The notes beneath the pieces are model-generated. The model searched no databases and was not told the origin of the DNA. It worked only from the letters and a program-made list of their open reading frames with translations. From NCBI RefSeq assembly GCF_010091925.1, contig NZ_WVID01000003.1:124001-188000 (forward strand): a stretch of 64,000 nucleotides of DNA, read 5' to 3'. This stretch comes from Nostoc sp. B(2019) (lineage in GTDB: Bacteria > Cyanobacteriota > Cyanobacteriia > Cyanobacteriales > Nostocaceae). This document shows positions 34,823 to 44,304 of the stretch, in pieces (positions within the stretch are counted from its first letter, which is position 1; each line of letters begins with the position of its first letter). Both the position numbers and the translations under genes were made by a program.

Positions 34823-36451
34823 GTGGTTAACCCGGAAATACCATCTTGGCGCAAAGTAATACAAAGCCAGATTGTAGCTGTTACAGTGTATACTGATAAA
34901 GCTCTAGTTACACGACGGAGTGTAGTATCTTTAACAGGACTCGAACGGGAATTAGTCATTAGCTCGTTGCCAGTGACTATAGAAACTGATTCTGTCAGGG
35001 TTAGCGGTGTAGGTACAGTGGGGGTGCGCTTGCTAGGAGTAAGCAGCGATCGCATTTACACTACCGAACCTGTAGCAGAGCGAGTGGCACAGTTAACAAG
35101 GCAAATTCAGCAACTAGAAGCAGAAAAACGCCACCTACAAGCTCAAGTAGACGCTTTAGTATTACAGTCTAATTTTATCGAAGGCTTACGTCAAAAAACA
35201 GAAGAAACCTTTTCACAGAGTCTTGCACGAAAAAATCTCAGCCTCAGCGAAACTTTAGATTTTTTGAACTTTCTCGGAAGCCAGTATAGCGAGTATGCGA
35301 TCGCATCTGGGGAGTGCAAAACCCAACAGCAAGAATTAGACAAGCAATTACAAGCACTCCGCAGCTCGTTGCAAAAAATTCAAACACCACATCCTAAAGA
35401 AAGTTTGAACTTGGTTGTGGCGGTTGAAGTTGCAAGCGAAGGCGAATTTGAGCTAGAGCTTTCCTACGTGGTGAATCGCGCTAGTTGGACTCCTTTTTAT
35501 GACTTGCGCTTTAGTACTACTAGCGATATCGTGCATCTAAGCTATCTTGCAGAAGTCACTCAAAGCAGTGGCGAAGATTGGATTGACGTGGCTCTCACTC
35601 TTTCTACAGCTAAACCAGGATTGGGTACACTTCCACCCAAACTTGAACCCTGGTATATCGGTACTCTAACCCCACAAATAGCACGACGACGATATGATGT
35701 CCGTCCAGCATTGCCTACCATAGCAGCTCAGGCTGCTCCTGCTGGTGAAGGAAATGAGCAAGAACAAGATGAAATTGCGCCAGAAACTAGTCTTATTCCA
35801 GCCGAAACCGTTGTAGCGGAAATATCTAAAGAAGGTAGTGTAGTTAGCTTTAAACTGAATGGTGGCGGTAATATTCCCAGTGATGCCACACCCCATAAAA
35901 CTACAATTTTCAACGATGACTACCCTTGTAGCTTCGATTATGTCGCAATGCCACGCTTGGTAAGCTTTGCTTATCTTCAAGCTAATGTGAAAAATAGTCC
36001 CAACGGCGCAACTCTGTTACCAGGCAAAGCGAATATTTTCCGCGATAATGTCTTTGTTGGCACAACTAAGTTAGAGAATATTGCACCAGGACAAGAGTTC
36101 AAACTTAACTTAGGGATTGACGAAGGTTTGAAAATTGAGCGTAACTTAGTTGAGCGTCAGGTAGATAAAAGATTAATTAGCAACCAGCGCCGGACTACTT
36201 ATGGTTATCGGTTGGTAATTACTAATTTGCTTAACAAAGAAACAAATCTCAAACTAACTGAACAATTACCAGTTAGCCGCACCGAGCAAATTAAGGTGCG
36301 CCTCATCCGCAGTAACCCCCAAATTCAATTGGGTGAAATGGGGATTTTAGAATGGCAGTTAACTCTTCCACCACAGGAAGGACGAGAAATATATTACCAG
36401 TTTGCCGTTGAACATCCGCCTGAATTAACGGTGATTGGGTTAGATATATAG
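34823..36451 (+). CDS. MuiA-family / DUF4139 protein
   Basis: The 542-residue protein has an N-terminal DUF4140-like segment (VTVYTDKALVTRRSVVSLTG, LERELVISSLPVTIETDSV), a coiled-coil (about residues 85-130 and 165-190), and a C-terminal DUF4139 domain (ELSYVVNRASWTPFYDLRF, AEVTQSSGEDWIDVALTLST). This is the mucoidy-inhibitor MuiA family, which has no established biochemical role. The GTG at 34823 is the first plausible start. No signal peptide is seen. A 30-residue Glu/Gln-rich insert occurs near 310-330. Confidence 0.82.
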   Translation: MVNPEIPSWRKVIQSQIVAVTVYTDKALVTRRSVVSLTGLERELVISSLPVTIETDSVRVSGVGTVGVRLLGVSSDRIYTTEPVAERVAQLTRQIQQLEAEKRHLQAQVDALVLQSNFIEGLRQKTEETFSQSLARKNLSLSETLDFLNFLGSQYSEYAIASGECKTQQQELDKQLQALRSSLQKIQTPHPKESLNLVVAVEVASEGEFELELSYVVNRASWTPFYDLRFSTTSDIVHLSYLAEVTQSSGEDWIDVALTLSTAKPGLGTLPPKLEPWYIGTLTPQIARRRYDVRPALPTIAAQAAPAGEGNEQEQDEIAPETSLIPAETVVAEISKEGSVVSFKLNGGGNIPSDATPHKTTIFNDDYPCSFDYVAMPRLVSFAYLQANVKNSPNGATLLPGKANIFRDNVFVGTTKLENIAPGQEFKLNLGIDEGLKIERNLVERQVDKRLISNQRRTTYGYRLVITNLLNKETNLKLTEQLPVSRTEQIKVRLIRSNPQIQLGEMGILEWQLTLPPQEGREIYYQFAVEHPPELTVIGLDI

Positions 36452-36551
36452 AATCGAGGCTAAAGTTATTGTTCAAACTTTTATTAAAATTCCTCAAATA
36501 TTGTAAGTGTAATTGCTAATAAAACTACTTACCTTTAAGAGGGAATAGCAA

Positions 36552-37052
36552 ATGAATTTACTGGTTCGAGAAGCACAACCAAATGATGCTGAGGCGATTG
36601 TTGGCATTTTGAACCCGATCATTGAAACCGATATGTACACTGCGTTTGATACGCCGCTCACAGTTGATGCCGAACTAGAATATATTTTGAATTTTCCTCA
36701 GCGTGGGGTGTTCCATATCGCTGTAAATTCTTCAGATCAGCAGGTGGTTGGATTTCAAACTCTCGAACCATTTGCAACCTACACACATGCATTTGACCAT
36801 GTGGGAATCATTGCAACATTTGTTGATCTCTCATACCGAAGACAAGGCATTGGCAAAAGTTTGTCTGAGGCTACATTTAAGAGCGCTTGCAGCAAGGGAT
36901 ATGAAAAGATATTTACCTATGTTCGCGCCGATAACTCAGACGCCTTAGCTAGTTATCTTAGACTTGGTTTCAATGTAGTCGGGACGGCGAAAAAACACGC
37001 CAAAATCAAAGGAACGTATATGGACGAGATCATCATCGAACGGTTTTTGTAG
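36552..37052 (+). CDS. GNAT N-acetyltransferase (MnaT/Pat-like)
   Basis: A 166-residue acetyltransferase. VREAQPNDAEAIVGILNPII and DMYTAFDTPLTVDAE resemble the phosphinothricin/L-amino-acid acetyltransferase group, and YRRQGIGKSLSEATFKSA is the acetyl-CoA loop (R/Q-x-x-G-x-G/A). SDALASYLRLGFNVVGT is motif B. A GAGGG Shine-Dalgarno precedes ATG 36552. The substrate is unknown. It is on the same strand as a Uma2 gene 58 bases downstream, with no functional link apparent. Confidence 0.85.
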   Translation: MNLLVREAQPNDAEAIVGILNPIIETDMYTAFDTPLTVDAELEYILNFPQRGVFHIAVNSSDQQVVGFQTLEPFATYTHAFDHVGIIATFVDLSYRRQGIGKSLSEATFKSACSKGYEKIFTYVRADNSDALASYLRLGFNVVGTAKKHAKIKGTYMDEIIIERFL

Positions 37053-37110
37053 TTAGCGTCTACATTCCTCACTGCTACGTTAAACTAATAGCACTGAGAC
37101 ATTTGCTGCC

Positions 37111-37821
37111 ATGTCTGTCGCCCAAGATTTAGAAACCCCAGAAGATGTTATATTTCCCCCTGGGGATTTATATAGTGACGAACCGCCTTTGGAAAGTGAC
37201 TTGCATCGGTTACAAATGACGCTGCTCATTCAATGCCTTGAGTGGTTGTGGCGAAATCGTAATGACTTCTATGCATCTGGCAATATTACAATTTACTACA
37301 GTCCACGCCAGCGCAAATCAGAATATTTCCGAGGCCCAGATTTTTTTGTAGTGCTGGGGACTGAACACCAACCCCGTAAAAGTTGGGTTGTCTGGGAAGA
37401 AGATGGTAAGTATCCCAATGTGATTATAGAACTGCTATCAGATTCCACAGTAGCAACTGACAAAGGCTTGAAAAAACAAATTTACCAAGATACCTTTCGC
37501 ACACCAGAATACTTTTGGTTCGATCCTAATAATTTAGAATTCGCTGGGTTTGTTTTACTAGCTGGTAAGTATCAACCGCTAGAACCCAATCCCCAAGGTT
37601 GGTTGTGGAGCCAGCAGCTAGAGTTATACTTGGGTGTTTATCAACAAAATTTACGCTTTTTCACTCCTGAAGGAGAACTAGTTCTGACACCGGAAGAAGT
37701 TGCACAACAGGAAACGCAGCGGGCTGAACAAGAAAAACAGCGGGCTGAACAAGAAAAACAACGCAGCGATCGCTTGGCGGCTAAACTGCAAGAATTAGGA
37801 ATTGATCCAGATACAGTTTAG
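37111..37821 (+). CDS. Uma2 family endonuclease-like protein (DUF820)
   Basis: A 236-residue DUF820/Uma2 protein of a different subgroup from the pair at 13-16 kb. The core shows YYSPRQRKSEYFRGPDFFVV, NVIIELLSDSTVATDKGLKK and DTFRTPEYFWFDPNNLEFAG, with the acidic PD-(D/E)XK-like positions. The C-terminus is a charged helical tail (ETQRAEQEKQRAEQEKQRSD) ending LQELGIDPDTV, analogous to the other copies. The function is unproven for the family. Confidence 0.85.
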   Translation: MSVAQDLETPEDVIFPPGDLYSDEPPLESDLHRLQMTLLIQCLEWLWRNRNDFYASGNITIYYSPRQRKSEYFRGPDFFVVLGTEHQPRKSWVVWEEDGKYPNVIIELLSDSTVATDKGLKKQIYQDTFRTPEYFWFDPNNLEFAGFVLLAGKYQPLEPNPQGWLWSQQLELYLGVYQQNLRFFTPEGELVLTPEEVAQQETQRAEQEKQRAEQEKQRSDRLAAKLQELGIDPDTV

Positions 37822-37859
37822 CTTTTACAATATCTTACTTTTGCCTGTTGATGCTGATA

Positions 37860-38060
37860 CTACGGATCTTCAGGAAAAACCCATTTTGGCGGTTCCGTTA
37901 TTCTTTTCCGCAGACGTTCTTCAGCAATTCGCAGCATTTCGTCTAAGGACGTTTCTTCAACGAATTTTACAGTTGCCTCTTTAAATTCGATATTGGGGCA
38001 TTTATCCCCCAAAACGCAACCGTTAACACAGGCTTCAGCGCAGTTAATCTTCTGCTCCAC
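37860..38060 (-). CDS. Small Cys-containing conserved-type hypothetical protein
   Basis: A 66-residue protein starts MEQKINCAEACVNGCVLGDK with four cysteines in the first 22 residues (C7, C11, C15, C21), followed by a helical, acidic C-terminal half and the end EPPKWVFPEDP. The cysteine spacing could bind a metal or Fe-S cluster; that is a guess. The GTG start at 38060 is preceded by GAGGAG at the right distance, which supports real translation. I do not recognise a named family. Confidence 0.7.
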   Translation of the reverse strand: MEQKINCAEACVNGCVLGDKCPNIEFKEATVKFVEETSLDEMLRIAEERLRKRITEPPKWVFPEDP

Positions 38061-38322
38061 AGTAAACTCCTCCTCTCTAGTTAGGAGGTTTTTCTACCCT
38101 CCAGATAAATTTTACCTTGCCATTTGCCATCCTATTGGTCTATGTATTTACCATTTAAATAAAAGTCCTTAATAATTAGACTTCTGGCGGCATTCGGAAA
38201 AAAGAAATTTAATCCCTTTAAGTCTTCTCCCACTTTATACAAAAGTAGCTTTTATATAAGGTCTATTCCACTACTGCTACGCTAACCATAATATATACAA
38301 TGTTTTGCTGAAAAGGGCGCTC

Positions 38323-39714
38323 ATGTCGGAACTCTTTGCTACTACTGGAACCATCGCCGCGATCGCTACTGCTGTTGTTCCTCAACAGGGTAGCGTTGGT
38401 ATTGTGCGGGTATCTGGTTCTCAAGCAATGGCGATCGCCCAAACTCTGTTTCACACACCTGGGCGGCAAATTTGGGAAACTCACCGGATTCTCTACGGTT
38501 ACATCCGCCATCCTCAAACGCAACAATTGGTGGATGAAGCCTTGTTGCTGATTATGAAAGCACCCCGTTCTTACACTCGTGAAGATGTTGTAGAATTCCA
38601 TTGCCACGGGGGGATTATGGCAGTGCAACAGGTTTTGCAGCTGTGTTTGGAACAAGGAGCAAGACTAGCCCAACCGGGAGAATTTACCCTCCGCGCCTTT
38701 TTAAATGGGCGATTGGATTTAACGCAAGCTGAAAGTATTGCCGATTTGGTGGGAGCGCGATCGCCCCAAGCTGCTCAAACGGCCTTAGCTGGTTTACAGG
38801 GAAAATTAGCTCATCCGATCCGACAGTTACGCGCCAACTGTTTGGATGTTTTGGCAGAAATCGAAGCTCGGATAGATTTTGAGGAAGATCTACACCCGCT
38901 GGATGATAAAGCAATCATATCAGAAATCGACAAAATTGCCGCAGAAATCACTAGGCTACTGGCAACCAAAGACAAAGGCGAACTACTACGTACAGGCTTG
39001 AAAGTCGCAATTGTTGGGCGTCCGAACGTTGGCAAGTCGAGCTTATTGAATGCTTGGAGCCAGAGCGATCGCGCCATTGTCACCGATTTACCTGGGACAA
39101 CCCGCGATGTTGTCGAATCTCAGCTAGTGGTTGGGGGAATTCCTGTGCAAGTGCTAGATACAGCGGGGATCCGGGAAACAGCAGACCAAGTAGAAAAAAT
39201 TGGGGTTGAGCGATCGCGTCGTGCCGCCAGTGCAGCCGATTTAGTACTTTTGACCATCGACGCCTCAGAAGGTTGGACGCAAGGCGATCAAGAAATTTAC
39301 GAACAAGTACACCACCGTCCATTAATTCTTGTGATCAATAAAATCGACCTTGTAGAGACAGGAACCATAGCATCTTTGAAATATCCCAACATAATTAATC
39401 AAGTTGTCACCACAGCAGCAGCACAAAATCAAGGTGTTGATACTTTAGAAACAGCAATTTTAGAAATAGTTCAATCTGGAAAAGTTCAAGCGGCTGATAT
39501 GGATTTAGCGATTAATCAAAGACAAGCAGCAGCGTTAACTCAAGCTAAAATTTCTTTAAAACAGGTACAAGCAACAATTACTGAACAACTACCCCTTGAT
39601 TTCTGGACAATTGACTTACGCGGTGCAATTCAGGCATTAGGAGAAATCACAGGTGAGGAAGTTACGGAATCAGTACTTGGCAGGATTTTTAGTAGGTTCT
39701 GTATTGGAAAATAA
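38323..39714 (+). CDS. mnmE: tRNA modification GTPase MnmE
   Basis: MnmE with MnmG adds the aminomethyl or carboxymethylaminomethyl group to wobble uridine of certain tRNAs. The 463-residue protein has the N-terminal folate-binding domain ([20 protein letters not shown]), the HFHCHGG-like segment VVEFHCHGG, the G domain with [14 protein letters not shown] (G1), DLPGTTRD (G2), DTAGIRE (G3) and NKID (G4), and ends in the hallmark C-IGK. The ATG at 38323 is preferred over a TTG at 38305; AAAAGG lies upstream. Length is normal. Confidence 0.96.
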   Translation: MSELFATTGTIAAIATAVVPQQGSVGIVRVSGSQAMAIAQTLFHTPGRQIWETHRILYGYIRHPQTQQLVDEALLLIMKAPRSYTREDVVEFHCHGGIMAVQQVLQLCLEQGARLAQPGEFTLRAFLNGRLDLTQAESIADLVGARSPQAAQTALAGLQGKLAHPIRQLRANCLDVLAEIEARIDFEEDLHPLDDKAIISEIDKIAAEITRLLATKDKGELLRTGLKVAIVGRPNVGKSSLLNAWSQSDRAIVTDLPGTTRDVVESQLVVGGIPVQVLDTAGIRETADQVEKIGVERSRRAASAADLVLLTIDASEGWTQGDQEIYEQVHHRPLILVINKIDLVETGTIASLKYPNIINQVVTTAAAQNQGVDTLETAILEIVQSGKVQAADMDLAINQRQAAALTQAKISLKQVQATITEQLPLDFWTIDLRGAIQALGEITGEEVTESVLGRIFSRFCIGK

Positions 39715-39762
39715 ACATATATTTTTGCACAATTGCAAATTTTATTTAATATTCAGAATATA

Positions 39763-39993
39763 ATGCTTGATGAGATTACAGTTCAAGTTATTGGTTGTTT
39801 TGAAGCAGGAGTTATTACGGTCATTGCATTTACTGGTGTTGGGATGTTAGATGGTGGATTTACGATAGAATTACCAACCGAAATGATTCCGGCAAACTTA
39901 AGAATGCCAAATAGCGAGTTTATAGTAGTTCGTGATAGACAAAGTGGAGAGTTTACGCAGTTGTTTCAAAAGACTAATTTGAATAATATATAA
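39763..39993 (+). CDS. Small hypothetical protein
   Basis: A 76-residue protein begins MLDEITVQVIGCFEAGVITV and ends GEFTQLFQKTNLNNI, with mainly beta-strand character and no known motif. It lies 48 bases after mnmE and 18 bases before an SDR gene on the same strand, so it may be cotranscribed with them. A TTG at 39733 would extend it by ten residues. No clear Shine-Dalgarno is present. The function is unknown. Confidence 0.5.
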   Translation: MLDEITVQVIGCFEAGVITVIAFTGVGMLDGGFTIELPTEMIPANLRMPNSEFIVVRDRQSGEFTQLFQKTNLNNI

Positions 39994-40011
39994 CTTGGTG
40001 AAGTTAACAGA

Positions 40012-40809
40012 ATGTCTTTTATTAATGATATTAAAAATGCTAATGCGTTAATAGTGGGAGCTAGCCGAGGCATTGGTTTAGGTTTTGTTAAAAAATTGCT
40101 ACAAGATGACAGAATTGACAAAGTTTATGCAACTTATCGTCAACCAAAATCAGCCTGTGAGTTAATAGCTCTTGCAGGCGAGTATTCAGAGCGATTAACT
40201 TGTTTGTCGATGGATATTACTGACGAGTTGCAAATTGCTGAAGCTATTCAAAAAATACGTACCCAAATTAACAAGTTGCATTTGGTAGTCAACTGTGTAG
40301 GATTTCTGCATGAGGGTAGTTTGCAACCTGAAAAAAGTTTAAGACAACTCAATTCAGAAAATTTGTTGCGCTACTTCCAAATCAATAGTATTGGTGCTGT
40401 CTTACTTGCTAAACACCTATTACCCTTGTTTCGCCATAGCGATGGCTCCAGGGCTGTGGTAAGCACAGAACGCAGCGTTTTTGCCCATATTTCTGCTAAA
40501 CTAGGCAGTATTGGCGATAACCAACTTGGTGGATGGTATGGCTATCGTGCTTCCAAAGCTGCACTTAACATGTTTATGCGAACGGCAGCAATTGAGTATA
40601 AAAGAAGCTGCCCTAAAACATTGGTAGTGATATTACATCCTGGTACAACGGATACATGCCTTTCTCGTCCGTTTCAGGCGAATGTACCTGCGGAAAAATT
40701 ATTCTCAGTAGAGCGTACTGTTGACCAATTACTAGCTGTCATTGAACAACTTCAAGAAGGTGATAGCGGTAACTTTTTCTCGTGGGATGGTAGTAAATTA
40801 CCTTGGTAA
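40012..40809 (+). CDS. Short-chain dehydrogenase/reductase (CsgA-like)
   Basis: The 265-residue protein has the Rossmann NAD(P) motif NALIVGASRGIGLGFVKKLL, NCVGFLHEG in place of NNAG, and the catalytic YxxxK as WYGYRASKAALNMFMR. These place it with classical SDRs close to the CsgA/C-factor group. The substrate is unknown. HPGTTDTCLSRPFQANVP after the active site is typical of the family. It begins 18 bases after the small gene at 39763. Confidence 0.88.
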   Translation: MSFINDIKNANALIVGASRGIGLGFVKKLLQDDRIDKVYATYRQPKSACELIALAGEYSERLTCLSMDITDELQIAEAIQKIRTQINKLHLVVNCVGFLHEGSLQPEKSLRQLNSENLLRYFQINSIGAVLLAKHLLPLFRHSDGSRAVVSTERSVFAHISAKLGSIGDNQLGGWYGYRASKAALNMFMRTAAIEYKRSCPKTLVVILHPGTTDTCLSRPFQANVPAEKLFSVERTVDQLLAVIEQLQEGDSGNFFSWDGSKLPW

Positions 40810-40859
40810 CTACGTTACGCTGGTGCTAATGAAACCTACGTTATTTATAATCAAAGCCT

Positions 40860-41192
40860 ATGAAGTTTTTTGTTCCAGCAGCCAAGGATGATGTTAAGGC
40901 GGAGCAGGTGTATGGCGCTATTGCTAAGTCTGTCCAAGCACCAATAACCGAAAAGCGGATTTGGAAGTTGTGCTGGCGTGACAGCGGAACAGATATAGAA
41001 TGCGAGGTAGGGAAACCTTTACCATCTTCTTATCAAACAGGGAAAGAGCTAGTTCTAGCAATCTTTGACTGTGAAAACAACTATTATAAAATTTGTACTC
41101 TTACCCGTGGAGGAGTTAAGGGAGAGCCTATTTTGGTTGGAAAAAACTCTCAGTCCTCAGCAATCTATTTTTCTGATAATGTAAATAACTAA
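40860..41192 (+). CDS. Hypothetical protein
   Basis: A 110-residue protein begins MKFFVPAAKDDVKAEQVYGA and contains KRIWKLCWRDSGTDIECEVG and LVLAIFDCENNYYKICTLTR, suggesting a small mixed alpha/beta fold. I cannot assign a family. It lies 50 bases after the SDR gene on the same strand. The next 190 bases are gene-free apart from a HIP1 site. Confidence 0.6.
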   Translation: MKFFVPAAKDDVKAEQVYGAIAKSVQAPITEKRIWKLCWRDSGTDIECEVGKPLPSSYQTGKELVLAIFDCENNYYKICTLTRGGVKGEPILVGKNSQSSAIYFSDNVNN

Positions 41193-41385
41193 CTCTGCAT
41201 TTATACAGGTGAACCGCATCATACCAGTTATGCTGAAAAAGGCGATCGCACTATTAAAGTGTACCTAATTAAACGGTTTGAGAGTTTGGATTCCATGATT
41301 TTTTACCTAACCTAAGATTGACTGGAATGATAGCTAATTGCGCTGATAGCATTGATAAAGACTAGTCAAACCGAATTTTTAAAAT

Positions 41386-41667
41386 ATGAAGACTATCAAG
41401 CTGGAATTATCGCCTGAATTAGAGCAGAAATTACGCGAAAGCATCGCAAATCGTGACGCTGAAAGCATCCGAAAATTATTAGCTGACGCATTCGCGCCAA
41501 CCGTAGAGGCGTTGCTATGGCAAACACATAATCAGCAGAATTATGACGACTTTGAAGCAGTTGCAGATCAGTTAGCTGACCAGTTTGCAGCATGTGTTGG
41601 GCTAAATACACCTGTACTGTCAGATTATGCAGTGAGTCGTGAGAGTATTTACGAGGATCATCCTTAA
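41386..41667 (+). CDS. Putative antitoxin, partner of a truncated VapC
   Basis: A 93-residue helical, acidic protein (IKLELSPELEQKLRESIANR, TVEALLWQTHNQQNYDDFEA, ending SDYAVSRESIYEDHP). The C-terminal pattern D/S-x-x-V-S-R-E-S-I-Y-E-D-H is one I associate with antitoxins encoded before PIN toxins. Three bases after its stop a frame begins VVYLVDTNVLLRFVD, the start of a VapC, but it ends after 24 codons. The antitoxin role is therefore inferred from context; the partner is broken. Confidence 0.65.
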   Translation: MKTIKLELSPELEQKLRESIANRDAESIRKLLADAFAPTVEALLWQTHNQQNYDDFEAVADQLADQFAACVGLNTPVLSDYAVSRESIYEDHP

Positions 41668-41669
41668 CA

Positions 41670-41744
41670 GTGGTGTACCTGGTAGACACTAACGTCTTGC
41701 TGCGTTTTGTCGATCGAGTAAGTATTCAAGTACTAGAGCGCTAA
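41670..41744 (+). pseudogene. VapC (PIN) toxin remnant
   Basis: From a GTG at 41670 the frame reads VVYLVDTNVLLRFVDR then VSIQVLER and TAA. VDTNVLLRFVD is the typical first strand of a PIN domain with its catalytic Asp. Sixteen codons fit VapC, then similarity stops, and the gene runs into the end of the convergent lipase gene. At most 24 codons of about 130 survive. Confidence 0.82.
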
Positions 41745-42661
41745 GAACTGGGAAACTCTAACTCAACACTTCCCTGGACTAACTGCACTGTTTGGGATGG
41801 TAAATGTCGCTCCAGCCAATGCTCCAAATCAGTTAGCACCTCTTGGTAATTCAGGTCACTCTGAATCTCGTGATAAGCCCCTGGATACTCGATTCGCAGT
41901 TTATCTGAGCAGGTTAACTGCTGATAAAAGATGTCGCTTCCCGCAGGTAAAGCTACCCTATCTGCTCCACCGTGGAGAATTAATAAGGGTAATTGCCAAT
42001 CAGTGGCGTGAGCATTAATCCAGTCAACTGTCGCAAAGAATTCTGTAGCTAGACGGGCCGTAGCACGGGTATGTCGCAGAGTATCCTGAGCATAAGCGGC
42101 TAAAATCTGCTGATCTCGTGAAGCAGCACTTATGTCAATGCCCGTATTTAGGGAGAAATGCGGCCACACCCGTGATAGCATCTTTCCTATGAGCACCCGC
42201 AAAGGTGAAACCCCAACTTTACCTAGGGTTGGCGCTAAGGCGATCGCACCTTGCAATGTAGATGCATCCTTGGGATAACGCAAAACATAATCTAAGACAA
42301 TTACTGCACCTAAGCTATGACCCAAAAGAAAAATTGGGTATCCTGGCTGCTGAATTTGAATCAACTGTATAAAAGCTCGCAGATCTTCCCGAAATTCATT
42401 CCAAGCGTTGATATAGCCTCGCCGGCCAGGTGAGCGTCCATGACCGCGCAAGTCCAAGGCATAGACAGCATATTTGAGAGGTATCAAATGTTGAACGATG
42501 TTACTGTAAAGTCCGCTGTGTCCTCCCAGTCCATGTACAACGGCTAATACTCCCCTCACCTTACCCTCTGGACACCAGCTTTGGTAATATAAGTCAAGTC
42601 CCCCTATACCTTTGAATGTGCCTTCTCTACAAGACGCTACCAGAGCACTGTGGTCAAGCAT
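41741..42661 (-). CDS. Alpha/beta hydrolase, monoacylglycerol lipase/lysophospholipase type
   Basis: The 306-residue protein has GIGGLDLYYQSWCPEGKVRG, VHGLGGHSGLYSNIV (oxyanion region), YALDLRGHGRSPGRRGYI, the nucleophile elbow GHSLGAVI with catalytic Ser, PLLILHGGADRVALPAGS with Asp, and GAYHEIQSD with His. That is the complete Ser-Asp-His triad of the PldB/monoglyceride-lipase group. There is no signal peptide, so it is probably cytosolic and acts on membrane lipid breakdown products. It is convergent with the VapC remnant, overlapping it by four bases. Confidence 0.88.
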   Translation of the reverse strand: MLDHSALVASCREGTFKGIGGLDLYYQSWCPEGKVRGVLAVVHGLGGHSGLYSNIVQHLIPLKYAVYALDLRGHGRSPGRRGYINAWNEFREDLRAFIQLIQIQQPGYPIFLLGHSLGAVIVLDYVLRYPKDASTLQGAIALAPTLGKVGVSPLRVLIGKMLSRVWPHFSLNTGIDISAASRDQQILAAYAQDTLRHTRATARLATEFFATVDWINAHATDWQLPLLILHGGADRVALPAGSDIFYQQLTCSDKLRIEYPGAYHEIQSDLNYQEVLTDLEHWLERHLPSQTVQLVQGSVELEFPSS

Positions 42662-42949
42662 AAAAGTGAATTTTTTACGTTTTTTCCCAGCCAGCTACTA
42701 GTCCATCAAGGTATATTGTAGGTAAAATAACCTCCAGCTATGGGAGGAATTACAGATAATTTGAGTTAGATAAGACAGTTCTATTGCTTTTATATAACTG
42801 TAGGTTGGTTAATAATATGGCATCAAGAACTATGATTTATTTATAAATTCAAGGAGGGTTTTATCAAAAGTTCCTCTAGTGAATCTGTTCCAGAAGACCT
42901 AGCTGATGGTGTAACTTCCCAAATTCATCCGGTTCAAAAAGCAGCCAAT

Positions 42950-43894
42950 TTGACATCCAACCAGCAGCAGGAAGATAGAACACAATTAGAAACCTTACCG
43001 CCCTTAACTACCGCAAGCATCAAGCGAGTACAAGAAGGTGTGGCTGCGGCTAGCGATCGCGCGATTCGCCAGACGATTGAAGAAACTCTAAATGGGTTGG
43101 AAGCTATTAACCAAGGGTATCAGGAACCCAGAGCTAAGCCTTGGTTGCGTCGTTTTGTAATGCGATCGCTCATCCATTCATTTTTCCGAGTGCGGGTTGA
43201 AGACTTTGAAAGAATACCCCAAGAACCTGCAATCTTAGCAGTCAACCATCTCCACCACATCGATCCATTGCTGCTACTGGCTGAACTCCCCACCCAACCC
43301 TACTATTACATCCTAGGTGATGCCCGCACCCTTTATAACAAGTGGTGGAAGCGCCTCGTCCTCAAATTTGCAGGAGGTGTCATTCCTTTAGAACGAGTGT
43401 GGAAAGAAGAACTCGCCGTCATCGCAGCGGCTAAATCAGGACGACAAGACCTTGTGGATCTAGCTACAGCAATTGAACAAACTGTGAGTACAGGGGAAGA
43501 CATACACACACTGCGACAGATCGACCGCATTGTTGTAGCAATTTTGACTCGTGGCGATGGGATGGTTCTGTTTCCCGAAGGACGGCTAGGAAATACTGAG
43601 GGTAACTTACATCTTCCCCTGAAGCGAGGAACTGTAATTTACGCCTTACGGAGTGGTGTAGCGATCGTCCCTTTAGCGCTGATCGGAACTCATGACCTAT
43701 ATCTAGGAAAAGAGTTAACTATTCGGGTAGGTGAGCCGTTACGTTTTTCTCAAACTACCAGACCGAAACGACAGGAAGTAGAAACAGCTTTAAACGCCTT
43801 GCAGAACGCAATGCTTACTCTGTTACCAAAAGACTATCAAGAGCCAACAGGAACTAAGCTATTTCGTCATTTCTTCAATCACATGCTTTGGTAA
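42950..43894 (+). CDS. 1-acyl-glycerol-3-phosphate acyltransferase-like (PlsC)
   Basis: The enzyme family acylates lysophosphatidic acid in phospholipid synthesis. The PlsC motifs are NHLHHIDPLLL (block I, with the H-x4-D catalytic pair as HHIDP), GGVIPLERVW, VLFPEGRLGNTEG (block III) and IVPLALIGTHD (block IV). The listed start is a TTG at 42950. However, the frame is open upstream to an AAGGAGGG at 42851-42858 followed by ATC at 42863, which would add 29 residues if a non-standard start is used. It is longer than a minimal PlsC because of the N-terminal 80 residues. Confidence 0.85.
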   Translation: MTSNQQQEDRTQLETLPPLTTASIKRVQEGVAAASDRAIRQTIEETLNGLEAINQGYQEPRAKPWLRRFVMRSLIHSFFRVRVEDFERIPQEPAILAVNHLHHIDPLLLLAELPTQPYYYILGDARTLYNKWWKRLVLKFAGGVIPLERVWKEELAVIAAAKSGRQDLVDLATAIEQTVSTGEDIHTLRQIDRIVVAILTRGDGMVLFPEGRLGNTEGNLHLPLKRGTVIYALRSGVAIVPLALIGTHDLYLGKELTIRVGEPLRFSQTTRPKRQEVETALNALQNAMLTLLPKDYQEPTGTKLFRHFFNHMLW

Positions 43895-43898
43895 AAAA

Positions 43899-44195
43899 TT
43901 ACTTTTCTAAAAAGTTTGTAACTTTAAAATTTGATGTTCCCTCCCAACAGTGGTTCAAAAAGGCATTCACCTGAGCATCAACTGAATCAGCTAATTCTCT
44001 GGATGCATTAAACTGGACTGCTGTCACAATGTACTCAAAAATAATCACAAATTGCTTCTGGGGTGAAATTCTCTCAACCACAATCGTTTCACCTACTTTA
44101 GGAATTTGAGGTAAATTCACCGCAAATGTTTCAATTTTCGGTTTATCTAAGGGATTTTTGAAATTGAAGTATTTACAGTAAACAAGAATTTTCAC
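43899..44195 (-). CDS. Hypothetical protein
   Basis: A 98-residue protein begins MKILVYCKYFNFKNPLDKPK, with PKVGETIVVERISPQKQFVI and VQFNASRELADSVDAQVNAF. The beta-rich middle part (VGETI-V-R) is reminiscent of small conserved cyanobacterial proteins, but I recognise no family. It lies just five bases from the convergent PlsC stop and 109 bases from the next minus-strand gene. Confidence 0.6.
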   Translation of the reverse strand: MKILVYCKYFNFKNPLDKPKIETFAVNLPQIPKVGETIVVERISPQKQFVIIFEYIVTAVQFNASRELADSVDAQVNAFLNHCWEGTSNFKVTNFLEK

Positions 44196-44304
44196 TTGAG
44201 CAAACCACTAATAACACTATAGATAATCAAAATTCTCCTTTTTCATTTCCCTGAATTGGAAAATTGTGAATATTATTATAGGTTATTAAACAATATTTAC
44301 CAGC

